A stretch of 64,000 nucleotides of DNA from Nageia nagi (taxonomy: Eukaryota > Pinophyta), in the NCBI GenBank assembly GCA_050084985.1, contig JBITNC010000002.1:35092001-35156000 (forward strand), in the 5' to 3' direction. Below, piece after piece: positions 11,201 through 21,894 of this stretch; position 1 is the stretch's first letter, and each line of letters opens with the position of its first letter. The position numbers and the translations under genes were made by a program. The notes under the pieces were generated by a model, which searched no databases, had not been told where the DNA came from, and saw nothing but the letters and a program-made list of their open reading frames with translations.

Positions 11201-13300
11201 TCTTTGTCTTGTCTTTTTCTTTACAACATGATGATTATTTCATTCACTTCTTTTCTTTTATTTTACAAACACTCTACATATTCTCCCATTTTGGGAGCCC
11301 TCTCCCTCAAAAGGGACTTCTATTTTTTATTCTCCAAGTATCCTTTTATAATTTAAGGGTTATAAATTTGGAGTTTACAGTTATAACAAATATTATAATC
11401 TCCACCTATTTTTCAATTTTTCAATTCCTATGTTTCTCTGTTGTTTTTAGCCTATATTAGTTTTGGCCAAAAATAATAATACCAAACAATATTTTTTCCT
11501 TTTTTTTTACAATATATGATAAACCTCTCCAACCATAACCTTCCTCATCTATTTTCTCCTAGCATCATTTTCCTCCATTTTAAAGATTGCAGTAGAAAGC
11601 TGATTGAATGAGGTGTGACCTGAGAACTTGAGCCATGATCTAATAGTTTCCCCATAATGCAACTGTGTAGAGGTCTATAGATTTGATCTAAAAAATTTAT
11701 ATTAAAAACCTTGTAAACCATCTATTTTAACACCATAACAAATTAACCCCCATTTGACCAAACAAACATCTAATCTGACTGTTTGAACTCGTGGTTTTGT
11801 ATGCTGCTAATTTTGTACCCAGAATCTCCACGTCCACCTACCGGTCTATTTTTATAGATTACGGCTATTTAGGCAGTTAGTTTTCACAAGCAGGGGGAGG
11901 GTTGTTTTTGACTCCACTCATGATTTTAGCTGGCGAACTTTGATTCCTGATGTGAAAGACTTCCGGCCGTTTTGCACGATTCCTCCTACCCAGTTGATCT
12001 GCTTTTACTCCATGTCAGTAGTGTCTAGGCGAGTGGGGTTTACGCGGGCAGTTTCAACACAGATCTGCAGCTTTCTATACGCAGGTAGCTTCAAGCTTTT
12101 CCGGCAGCTCTCCAATGACAGGCCTCCTCTTTTCTTCCTCTCTCCATGCACTAACATTCAAAATGGCCGCTCAGTTTGGCATTCGAATGGCATTTTTGAA
12201 TATATTTTAAAAGTTTGACAAATTTCAAAATAAACACCTTACAAATATTAAAATTAGTAATCTTTAATTACTAATTTTAAAATATACTTCAAACCTTTAT
12301 ATATTACTCATTCGATATCGGATTTTGATGTTGATAGAAGCATTGGGAAGTTGGCAGAGAGTACTTTCACTTTTAGAGAAACAATAACACATTTGGAGAC
12401 TTTTATTTTTACCTCCGAAATTCCTTTTCGGATCATTTGCATTCCCTCCCCTCACTATCGTAGATTGCATTATTTTTTCGATCTCTTCTAATTGATTAAA
12501 GTATTATCTTGATTAAAACATTTCTAGTTACGATCATATTTATTTTCCTTATTATCTTGCTTGATATTCATTTTCCTTATTATTCATTAGTGAAATCATC
12601 TTCATTGTTATTATTTATAATACAACTCTCCTATATGTATATTTTATCATTTCTATCATCAAATACATATAGAATACTTAGAACATAATATGATATCAAA
12701 TACTACTATTTAGTTTTTCTAGATTAATATATTTGAAAGTCTATATCAATTTAGTTATAAAAATATTTAAAAGATAAAGAATATTATTATTATATAAATT
12801 TGAATGTAAATATTTCATGTTAATACCTTGTAATAATATTGAGGAGACACATAAGGCTCTTTCACCTAAGGTAGACATATACTAAAATTTGCTAAATCAA
12901 TCCTCCTATCAATTGTTTATATAAACCTATTTTTAATAGAAGTATGAACATAAACTTCAATACCATATTTTAAAAAAAATTATAATGATATTTAATTATC
13001 TCTTGTATGTTTCTAATATAATCCAGTGTTTTTTAAACTAAGTAATTTGTATCACTTGAACTTCCTCAACTTTTAATTCTCAAAAGTTACTCTTTAGATG
13101 CTTTAACATCTATATAACATATCATTTAGTGACATATTAATATAATAAGAATAAAATTGTAATATGAATTAATTTATACTAACTTATATGAAAAATAAAA
13201 TTTCTTATTCCTTAATATAATCATGCATGATATGATATCACCTATTACGTTCTTTGGATTCATACATTGAGATTGTCTAAATATAGAAACATACAACTAA
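11201..13300. other. Spacer with one GC-richer block at 11760-12215
   Basis: Mostly AT-rich. The 450-bp block at 11760-12215 has a balanced composition unlike its surroundings and small frames on both strands (plus 11940-12218, minus near 12170-12020), none of which I recognise. It could be a relic of a host gene or promoter carried by a lost transposon. The rest holds nothing I can name. Confidence 0.3.
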
Positions 13301-13304
13301 TAAT

Positions 13305-14130
13305 AAAATGATTCATCATTGTAGATGCATGGAACGGAGACCTACATAACATCGTTAATGTCATTTTTAGATATTTCCTAACAATGATAACAACAACTTG
13401 ACAAACAAGCCTAAGACACACATGCATCCTAAAATTAACCTGCGAATCACACATATCAATCCCCAATAATGGACTTGGACTAAAATGATTTATGACTATA
13501 GATGCATGTAAGGGAGATATGCACAATGATGTTAATGTCATCAATAGATATTCCCTAATAACAAAACCTTCATCAACAAGCCTAAGACACACGGACACAA
13601 CCTAAAGTTAGCCTATGACATACATACATCAATTCCCAATAATGGACTTGGAGTCATTAAAAACTTCCTCACTCTTAACCTCTCCTAGTTTGTAACTTTC
13701 TTAGCTCTCATGGTCTTATTATATTAGTTTGAATAATTCTCAATTGCTTATTCCTTGATGATGAAAATAACACCTTCACAAATAGGCATAAGACACACAT
13801 ACACATCCTAAAATTAGCCTATGAATCACACACATCAAGCCCTAATAATGGACTTGCACTAAAATGATTTGTGACTATAGATGTGTGGAAGGGAGTTATG
13901 GACAACTATATTAATGTCATGGATAGATATTCCTTAATGGTAACAACACCTTCAACAACAGGCCTGAGACACACATACACAACCTAAAGTTAGCCTACAA
14001 CATACATACATCAATCCCCAATAATGGACTTGGAGTCATTATAGACTTCCTTGGAGTCATTATAAACTTCCTCATTCTCAACCTCTCCTCGGTTGTAACT
14101 TTCTTAGCTCCCATGGTCTTATCATATCCA
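13305..14130. repeat. Local duplications, ~176-bp and ~379-bp periods
   Basis: A segment beginning AAAATGATT, then GACTATAGATG and GGAG-GATATG-like phrases, and ending AATAATGGACTTGG occurs at 13305, 13481 and 13860. The last two are followed by a shared tail (GAGTCATTA, AACTTCCTCA, CTCTCCT, TTGTAACTTTCTTAGCTC, CATGGTCTTAT). So a ~176-bp unit was duplicated and then a ~379-bp compound unit was duplicated again. The minus-strand ORF at 13598-13260 is generated by the repeat and is not taken as a gene. Confidence 0.7.
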
Positions 14131-15055
14131 TTTGAATCTCTTTTTTCAACTCTCAATTGCTTCTTAGGCCCTCACAACTTGTCGAGGCCTCCTCTCAAAC
14201 CCCATATATGTGATAGCATTAAGCATGGCCATTGATACCTTGAAGCTTTTTAATCCCATGTTTAAAGTTATCAAAGATATGTGATTCAAGAACATGATAG
14301 AGATTTTATTGTTTTATAATTGTTTCAATAGTTTGTTTTGTAATATTATTTCAAATTTGTTCAACAAACAATTTTTTTATTTTGATTTACTTAGTTGTAT
14401 TTATTTTGTTTTAATTTTATTTTTTTAGTTGGAAATACGCAAACACATTATAGAATATAATGAATGAAATAATAGCATAAAAGAAGTTCAATGCATTATT
14501 TGTAATAAAATCTCAAACCTTAAATCTTAAAAGCTAAATAAATTAAGAAAATATAATTTTAGGGATTGAAGGCTTTTTGCAGCTAGGAATTCTTATTATC
14601 ATAATATAATAGAGGCATTAAACTAAGAAAGTATGAGACTTAATTATATGAGAAGTAATCATTCAAATACTTAATTGAAGTATATTTACTTTTGGACAAA
14701 CTTTGATAGGTCCTACAAGCTTGGCAATTTTATTATGAATCTTAATTTTGTTAGAAACAAACATTTAAATATATAATATAATATTATCTAATCAAATTTT
14801 GATATCCTACAAACCATTGGGTTTAAAAAATTAAAAGACATATGCATCATTCATTCATTGAAAGTAATAAGGACTATATTTTATGTTGCACAATCATTAT
14901 TTACTCTTGAATAGAAATGGAAATCATTGATTTGAAATTTTAGTACTCATATTTAAAAAAATGTAGGCTAAATGGTGAATATATAAATCAAAATCATCAC
15001 ATGAACATTGAATATTTTGGAAAGATCACCCATTTGTATATTATTGCTAAACCCA
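14131..15055. other. AT-rich spacer
   Basis: No gene seen. Around 14635-14830 there is a short piece related to the 3' tails of the two LINE remnants (AATTATATGAGAAGTAATCATT... and the phrase GATAGGTCCTACAAGC), suggesting a third, very short LINE 3' fragment. Confidence 0.4.
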
Positions 15056-15174
15056 TTAGGGTTGATTCCCCTAGTTGTAACATCAAGAGCTTCTTCCTAA
15101 CCTCAAATACCAATGGAACCCCTTGACTAAGATATATAGGTTTTCTACCTCATTTAAAATTGTTATATTTTGAC

Positions 15175-15310
15175 TCTCTTTTGTTTACTTCACTCTTACA
15201 TATAGGAGTTGCACTAGGCTCCCCCTAGCTCTTATTTCATGTATTTTACTATAATCCCATTAACTATTTTGATCACCCATGAACATTAATATCAAATTAT
15301 AATTATAATT
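15175..15310 (+). repeat. Dispersed repeat, copy 2
   Basis: Same order of phrases as at 6630-6785 (GGAGTTGCACTAGG, CTCTTATTTCATGTATTTT, TTTTGATCACCCATGAACATTAATATC). The reverse-complement copy at 43500-43660 matches it best. Confidence 0.5.
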
Positions 15311-15379
15311 AATTCATTATAATACATGAAGAATCTATCATAATTGTTGATTTCGAAGATTAATTTTTAAGTTATGCAA

Positions 15380-16150
15380 AATTAAGAATAGCACACCTTA
15401 CCCTATCCTTCTCATTGAAGTTGGTTTACTCCCTATTGAAAGTAAAACTTTATAATGATATATATTATACAATAATAAGCTAACAATGTTATATCACCTT
15501 AGATTATCAGTGGTCGCCCAACAAACTTTTTCAACTCATCAATGTTTTAAAAAAGGTTGGTTAAAAGACTTTGATAAGTAATCTAATTTTTGGGCTTACA
15601 CAATAACATAACCCCTTCTAATAACAAAAAATTAGAAGTACAAATTGCAAATAAAGTAATTCAAAAAATATGGAGTGATGATAACATCAAAGATAAAAGA
15701 AAACTATAACATCAAAGATAAAAGATAACTATCTTACTATAAAAATATCATTAATCCAAAACTTGATCATCCTTCATATCCATATAAGATTTTTAGTCTA
15801 AAAAAGAAAGTTGTGATTGCAAAATTGAGAACTAATTCACATGATTTACATAGTGAAGTTGGTAGATGGACAATACAAAAACACATTAGGATAAAAGAAT
15901 TTGTAAGTTCTATAACCTAAATGCCATAGAGGATGATACTTATTTTATCTTTTTTTGTCCACTCTACAAAGACATTAAACAAACCTCCAAATGTATTTGT
16001 AATTATAGTTTGATCCACGAATTTTTAAACCAAGATAACCAAAACAAGCTTGACAATTTTATTATATAACTTATTTGTGTGAAAAACAATTATTTAAATA
16101 CTTAATTGATATGCTTTTGGACAAATCTCAATAGGTCCTATAAACCATGG
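15380..16150 (+). pseudogene. LINE 3' coding end, remnant 2
   Basis: Parallel to remnant 1 at 8450-9185: AGAATAGCACACC, then the KLEVQIANKVIQKIWSDDNIKDKRK segment, KLRTNSHDLHSEVGRWTIQKH, and the LDNF/NQDNQNKL tail. It keeps the GRWTI motif that remnant 1 lost, but has more stops. It also has a local duplication of the CATCAAAGATAAAAGA phrase at 15685-15730. The two remnants are similar enough to be copies of one family and different enough to be old insertions. Confidence 0.6.
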
Positions 16151-17215
16151 AATTTAAAAGGATATTAAAATACTTATCTTATTTTAAAAAGAATTTAAAA
16201 CTAATTCATTATAATACGTCAAGAATCTATCATAATTATTAATTTTGAACATTAAACTTAAGGCATGTGGAAGGTCAAGATTTTGTACTGAAAAATTCAA
16301 ATATTGAAAGATGTAATATGAACATCCATTTTATTATAAATATATATCATAAGTTCCTTTAATGGTGTATTATTTATCATATATGTAGGTGATCATTGTA
16401 AAAAAGAGCTTATCTACTAGCTTTGATATAAACTTTTATATATCAAAAAACACCGAGAGATATCATTCTCGAGTCTATCTTTTATTCAAATTATTTGTAA
16501 TCTCCTATTCAAGTTATTAGAATTATTTTTATGCAAATTATTTTTATTTTGTGTGAGTAATTAAATTTGTTTTTTTTGTGAACTACGAATATATTTATAC
16601 AGTTATGTAGATATATTTTTTATTAGCCGACTATTTTTTTTTAATTTTTTTTTTAAATATAGTGGACATATTATTGACAGACACACATGCGATATTTGGT
16701 TCTCCACTCCCCCATGCTACAATTGTAGTTATGCTTGTTAGCATAATAATATGCAAAAGATGAATCTAGAAAAAATATGAAAATAAAGCAAAACTTTAAT
16801 CAACTTTTCATTTCATTACAAGTAATTTTTCAAAAATAATATGCATTAATGTAGTAGGAATCTATTTAAAATGTATTTAAAATAACAGTTGAGTATTACT
16901 CAATAGATCTACAATTGCTAATAAAATATATCTTGATAAGTTATGAAAACATATCCTCTACTTCTCTTATATTTATGAAGTTTGTATATGTTAAATCAAC
17001 AAAAAAATTGATGAACAAAGACTAACTTCAATGTTAGATAAATTCATAGCAAACTTCATATATTAATTGTGATCCAAACAAATTAAACTTGAAAAGTTTC
17101 CATAAAAATATTAGCAAATCATATACTATACAAATAACATTTGTAGATTTCATAAAATATCTTGATCTAAAGGGCAAAATATCATGATTGTCATTATCAT
17201 TATCATCATCATTTG
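16151..17215. other. AT-rich spacer, nothing recognised
   Basis: Homopolymer-rich (T runs at 16570-16660) and without a coding frame of note. Confidence 0.4.
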
Positions 17216-17276
17216 AACTTAACCAATGTCATGAAAGAGTGAATTCAACTTAACCAATGTCATGAAAGAGTGAATT
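17216..17276. repeat. 31-bp tandem duplication
   Basis: Two adjacent copies of a 31-bp unit beginning AACTTAACCAATGTCATGAA, at 17216 and 17247, nearly identical and therefore recent. Confidence 0.85.
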
Positions 17277-17291
17277 GTATCATGAATTCTG

Positions 17292-18200
17292 TTGAATGGT
17301 TTTCAAATTAAAGAAGACCATCATTCATGTCTAATTGCATATTTAGTATTCATGTGCGTGCATGAGTACCACCATATGAATCATCTTGTACCATGCCAAT
17401 TGGTTGTAGGAAGTGGCGAGAAGATGAATGTGGCAAGTGGTGTAAGGAACCCAATCCATTTGATGATTCCAAGGCACTCACACATCATGGAAATGAAGGG
17501 TGGTATGATTCAAGCCAAGCCAAGCGAGGATGGAGGTACATTGGGAATTAATGTTGGAACATGAGATAGAGCCTCCTTCACAAAGGAAGAAAAGTCTTGA
17601 TGTCTTAATAAGGAAACCTCGATGGTTTTCAAACAAGGCAAGCAACTACCTGGTGAAGCAGATTCCTACATGGCATCCTCGCAAGTATAAGAACTTTTGA
17701 AGATTCTTAATTATAGAGCAATAAAGAGGAAGAAGTTTGAGGGGCAAGGGGTCATGGATCCCACTCCAATTTTGGGTAGCCTTCCATTAGATCCCAAAGA
17801 CCTAAGATACAAGCCCTTACAACCATTGATTTCCAATGAGATAAAATGGTGGTATTAGAAAGCTAGGTATTGGGATTTTCTTAGTGTGTTGAATGGCTAT
17901 GATTTAAAGGTTACCACTAGGAAGAAGGGAGAGTCAAGGTTTATGATCATGAATTCATTATCAACTTGGATTTCCACATGGAGATCATTGGTTGGTCAAA
18001 TGACAATAATAAAGTTATAAGGGAAAAGCATGTACTAAGAATGGAAGTGAAGCACTTTTTCTAAAAAAAGCAACATCAATATGGGAGAAGTCGATGCTTA
18101 GAGACTCCCTCCTTCTACCATGGTTATAGATAGTGTCCACAATGATGGACTATTTTATGCTTGATGCACTACAAAGATATGTGTGGTCATATTATTTTGC
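17292..18200 (+). pseudogene. Unrecognised broken coding region
   Basis: A 90-codon frame at 17292-17564 (MNGFQIKEDHHSCLIAYLVF..., later GSGEKMNVASGVRNP and MIPRHSHIMEMKGGM) is followed in other frames by protein-like text: LEPPSQRKKSLDVLIRKPRW, then a Trp/Lys-rich part, then an end near 18120-18210. The composition is less AT-biased than the flanks. I do not recognise the family. It may be another retroelement gag-like gene. Several stops interrupt it. Confidence 0.35.
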
Positions 18201-19600
18201 TTTCCTTAACAATATGTGCTAACAAAAATCAATCTTCCAAATTTCATAATTTAAAAACTAGAGTAAACGATGGATGCAATTAAGAAGTGAAGGATTAAAT
18301 TCGCTTTGCATCAAAACATTTTCCTCCTTATCTTCATATGCATGCTCTAGAAGGATGTAAGGACTAGCATTGTGGAAGTCCAACCAAGCTAGAAACAAGC
18401 TGAAAAGGAGATAAAGATTTGGCAATGTTAAAGTTAACCCAAGCATGGAATGCACGAAGGATGCAAAAAGCAGAGGGAATTGGATACCACAAGCGAAGGA
18501 GATTGAGGAGAACAAGAATTGAACACATGAATAGAGGCAACAACAATCAAGTTGCAAAGTATAAACTCTAAAAGAAGAAAACTAGTCTTAATTAGAGAGG
18601 TCAAAGTATGCGAAAGAAAACAACTTGGAAGATGTGGACCACCCAAAATTAGGAACAAACCAAAAACATCCAAAGGAGAAAGAAGACTCACCACAAAGGT
18701 GAATCCAATGCAATCTAAAAATATCACTCTATTAGAGCTTTGAAACAAAGTGTGAGAGCGCTCCAAGACTTGTTGGATTCAATACAAAATTTGAAAAACC
18801 CAAGTCCAAAGCCATGGAGACAACCAAACTATAGCTAGAGGATGCCAGGGTCATCTTGATGAAGTTTTTAGTCATGCATGATAAATGATAGATAACAAAT
18901 AGTTTAAATCTATTTTTAATAACATGTATGTCACTTTAATACAAACAAATTGTTAAATGATTATGCATTAGCTGTAATGTTTGAAAGCTTAGAGCTTCTC
19001 TTCAAAAAAAAATTGTAAATGGTTCAAAATTCCACCTTTTCAACTTCATCAAAAACACAACCATGTGAAAAAATAATTGATGAAAACTTTCATACATGTT
19101 AGTTTTAAATGAACAAAAAGATATCAAAACCATTTTTATTCAGTATCAAATCACAAAAAGAAATCATAATAATGTTTCTTTGCATGTCACTCTGCGAACA
19201 TTCATTAATATGTAAAAATATAGTGTAAACAAGTCAAAAATCTAAAAAAAATTGTTGCAAATGGAAGGAAAATGTAGAGGAATTAAATGACAAAAGCAAG
19301 AAATAATACAATGCCAAAAACAATTTCAATTTCCATGTTGATGTATTACCCTAACTTTACATAAATCTAATTACCATGAGTCACGTTACAAATGAAGTAA
19401 TTTCCACGAGTCAACATTTTCTCTAATTACCATGAGTCACATTACAAATAAAGTTTATAAAAAACAAGTTCAAGATTTAAATGGAAAAATATACAAGGCA
19501 ACTGTACAATTACAAAATTCATGTAGGAAAATATGTTAAGCAACTATATAGACTAGCCTATTACAGAACATGTATACATATAGTTAGAAGTAATGTAATC
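18201..19600. other. Spacer with scattered coding-like fragments and a short duplication
   Basis: A region at 18250-18850 has moderate GC and frames on both strands (the plus-strand reading is Lys/Arg-rich, for example ARRMQKAEGIGYHKRRRLRR), broken by stops and not recognised. At 19369-19455 the phrase ACCATGAGTCAC...TTACAAAT is duplicated (period about 60). Otherwise AT-rich spacer. Confidence 0.35.
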
Positions 19601-19920
19601 GTTTGGCTCATAGTTATAAAAATCAGCCAAAAATCGAGATCGCCTAGGAAATTTTTTTTTTTGGACCAATTCTGATTTTCTTTTTTTGTTGATGTGGTGA
19701 TTTTTCGTCGATTATTCCAATTCCTGAGATGATTTTTAGAGGAAAAAATCATGATTTTGTGCAAAAAATCATTAGGTCCATGTAAAGGCGATTGGGCATG
19801 TTTTAAAGTCAATTTTGGATTCCATTTTCACTTCACTTTGCAAACTTGAGCTACGAAGAGCTAAGAGAAACTAGGAGAAACTTCATTTGCAGGATTTGAA
19901 AAAGATTCCAACAGATCCAA

Positions 19921-20160
19921 GTAAGTTTCCAATATCTTTTCAATGATTTTTTCAATTCTGTTGGGTATTTCTCTACTATTTTTTTCTAGTTTGCTTATTA
20001 GTTTAGTGAGTATTCTTTCTATTTGTTCCAAACATGTATGAGACTATGATTTTTTGTTTATTCAATGATTGTTCTATTTATTTATTTTGTTTTACAACCA
20101 TTGTTTTTTTTAAGCTTCTGGTATTTTATAATTGTTGTCTTTTTTGTTTTATTTTTATAG
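19921..20160 (+). other. Predicted 5'-UTR intron of the second hAT gene
   Basis: A donor CCAA|GTAAGT at 19921 and an acceptor with a long T-rich tract ending TTTTTATAG at 20160 bracket 240 bp directly upstream of the ATG at 20169. The other hAT gene in this window (1-593, minus) has an acceptor-like site in the same place relative to its ATG. The exact 5' end of this element is not resolved. The region 19600-19760 holds GATTTTT-rich sequence that may be its subterminal part. Confidence 0.5.
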
Positions 20161-20168
20161 CTGCAACC

Positions 20169-20611
20169 ATGAGTTCAAAAGAACAACATGAACAAGGACA
20201 GAGGGCAAAAAAAGACCCATCTTGGGCTCAACAGAAATAAAAGGCATCAATATTTGCAAATTTTGTAAAAAACCTATTGTTGGAGAGATGTATAGAATGA
20301 AGTTTCATTTGACAAAAAATCTTGGGAAAGATGTTATACCTTTCTCCCATGTAGATGTTGATGTCCAAAGGAAAATAAATGCCTACTTGGAGACTCAAGC
20401 AGAGATAAGGTTGTTAAAGAAGAGAACAAAAGAACAAATGGCTAGGCCTCCATCCTATCCATCTCCTCCACCTCCAACCCCAGGTACTCGACCCCCAAGG
20501 TTTCCTTCTCTAAGTGCCCATGAAGAATGCATTGGCAATGCTAGTGCTAGTTTAGAACGAGGAACTACCACTCCAACTATACATTTTGCACCACGATCTG
20601 TAGGTGCTAGT
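20169..20611 (+). pseudogene. hAT transposase pseudogene, segment 1 (BED finger), cut by copia-A
   Basis: The ATG at 20169 starts MSSKEQHEQG, and the frame ends at a stop at 20238. The neighbouring frame carries on (ICKFCKKPIVGEMYRMKFHL), giving a BED-type zinc finger with CxxC and the FHLTK helix. A single frameshift near 20230 therefore breaks it. The rest is a basic linker and a Pro-rich stretch (PSYPSPPPPTPGTRPP). The frame is cut at GGT GCT AGT by copia-A at 20612 and continues in phase at 29613 on the far side. Confidence 0.8.
20607..20611. repeat. Target-site duplication of copia-A (CTAGT), left copy
   Basis: CTAGT at 20607-20611 abuts the left LTR and is repeated at 29608-29612 abutting the right LTR. 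Removing the element and one copy restores a continuous reading phase of the hAT gene, so the insertion was a standard integrase event. Confidence 0.95.
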
Positions 20612-21080
20612 TGAAAGAATTAGATCTAAACTAATCCTCAAGGTCCAAGACTAGGAAACTCAATCATTCAACATCTACAAGCTAATAACACCATTCACAC
20701 AAGATAACACAAATATAATGTGGTTCCTCCCTCCTTGGGAGTACATCCACAACTAGTTCTCAATTCTCAATCTATGCACCCTCTTACAACAATTCCTTTC
20801 TCTCCTACACAAACTAGTAGAGTAATCTTACTCCAAAAACTTAGTTATGTTACAAGAGGAGAGGCCCTCTATTTATAGCATGAGAGCACCTCCCTAACCT
20901 CCCTTTAACCCAAGGGTAAGGTTAGGGTTACAATAAATGTATTACCTAACTTTAACCTACCAACTAACCACTTGGTAAGGTCAAAGTTTACATAATAAAG
21001 AATTCAATTAATCCTTTAAGTGATTAATTGAATTTACAAGGAGTTTAGATATTCACAATATTTCATTACAAATTCTAACA
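20612..21080 (-). repeat. copia-A 3' LTR (469 bp)
   Basis: Read on the minus strand it starts TGTTAGAATTTG and ends TTCTTTCA, giving the canonical TG...CA. It contains a TATA-like CTATAAATAG and, at 21001-21034, a perfect 13-bp inverted repeat (AATTCAATTAATC / GATTAATTGAATT) around an 8-base loop. The right-hand LTR has 20 extra bases in that loop. Confidence 0.95.
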
Positions 21081-21090
21081 CTCCCCCTTA
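21081..21090 (-). promoter_or_regulatory. Polypurine tract of copia-A
   Basis: The minus strand reads TAAGGGGGAG immediately before the 3' LTR, the standard site for plus-strand DNA priming. Copia-D has the same tract at 61297-61306, and copia-C a variant (TAAGGAGGAG) at 52500-52509. Confidence 0.85.
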
Positions 21091-21554
21091 ATGCAATATT
21101 GGGATAGAGCGTAGAAGAGAGAAGAGAGAGAGTAAGGGAGAGTTCTCCTCCATAGAGATACAAGCGGAGATGAGAACATTTACATATTTGAGAATCTTTT
21201 TGAGAACTAGTTTGAGACTCACTACATTACCATTTGACAAAAATGGTTTACAATACAATCATTAACCACAACTGGTTTCACTGTACATAGTAGTCGATCA
21301 ACTTTAAGCTGACATGTGAGTCTCCATGAGCTTGCTTACACAAGGTGAGTAACCTGCATTTCTGAAGAAGATCCTGCATGCTACAAGCAACTCATGAACA
21401 AAATCAATTAGATGCATCATATATTCAAATAAGAGAATCAAATAATGCCATCTTATAAATAACTGATCAATGGTGCACTATAAGTCATCACGGAGATGCC
21501 AAGCCATCACTCATAGTCACCTATTGTATATAGACATGTGTTGATTATTAATAG

Positions 21555-21835
21555 AGCATAAAAAATTGTACAACAAGTTTCTCATGCAGAGCAAACTTAC
21601 CACGGAGGTATAAAATGTACAAGAAGTTCCTCACACAGAGTGAACTTACCACGGAGGTATATCAATTATATGCTCAAAAAAATGTACAACAAGTTTCTCA
21701 CGCAAAGCAAACTTACCACGGAGGTATAAAATGTACAACAAGTTTCTCACGCAGAGCAAACTTACCACAGAGGTATAAAATGTACAACAAGTTTCTCACG
21801 CAGAGCAAACTTACCACGGAGGTATATCATAATCA
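21555..21835. repeat. Minisatellite in the 3' untranslated part of copia-A
   Basis: About five copies of a ~46-bp unit (ATGTACAACAAGTTTCTCAC, then GCAGAGCAAACTTACCACGGAGGTAT), with one spacer of irregular length. It sits between the pol stop and the purine tract. Copia-C and copia-D have related but different arrays at the same place. The small plus-strand ORF at 21615 is generated by this repeat. Confidence 0.85.
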
Positions 21836-21894
21836 ACACTATATAACAACAAAAAAGGCCTCTTAGAGGTGAAGTTGTCATCACTAACAAAAGT

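Noticed and set aside
18258-18766. Hydrophobic minus-strand ORFs as membrane protein genes
   Set aside because: They are antisense to a Lys/Arg-rich plus-strand reading, overlap each other in several frames and have no recognisable start context or homologue.
21555-21835. Regular repeats with short spacers that resemble a CRISPR array
   Set aside because: Units differ from each other, the spacing is irregular, and the array lies between pol stop and purine tract of a plant retrotransposon. It is a minisatellite.
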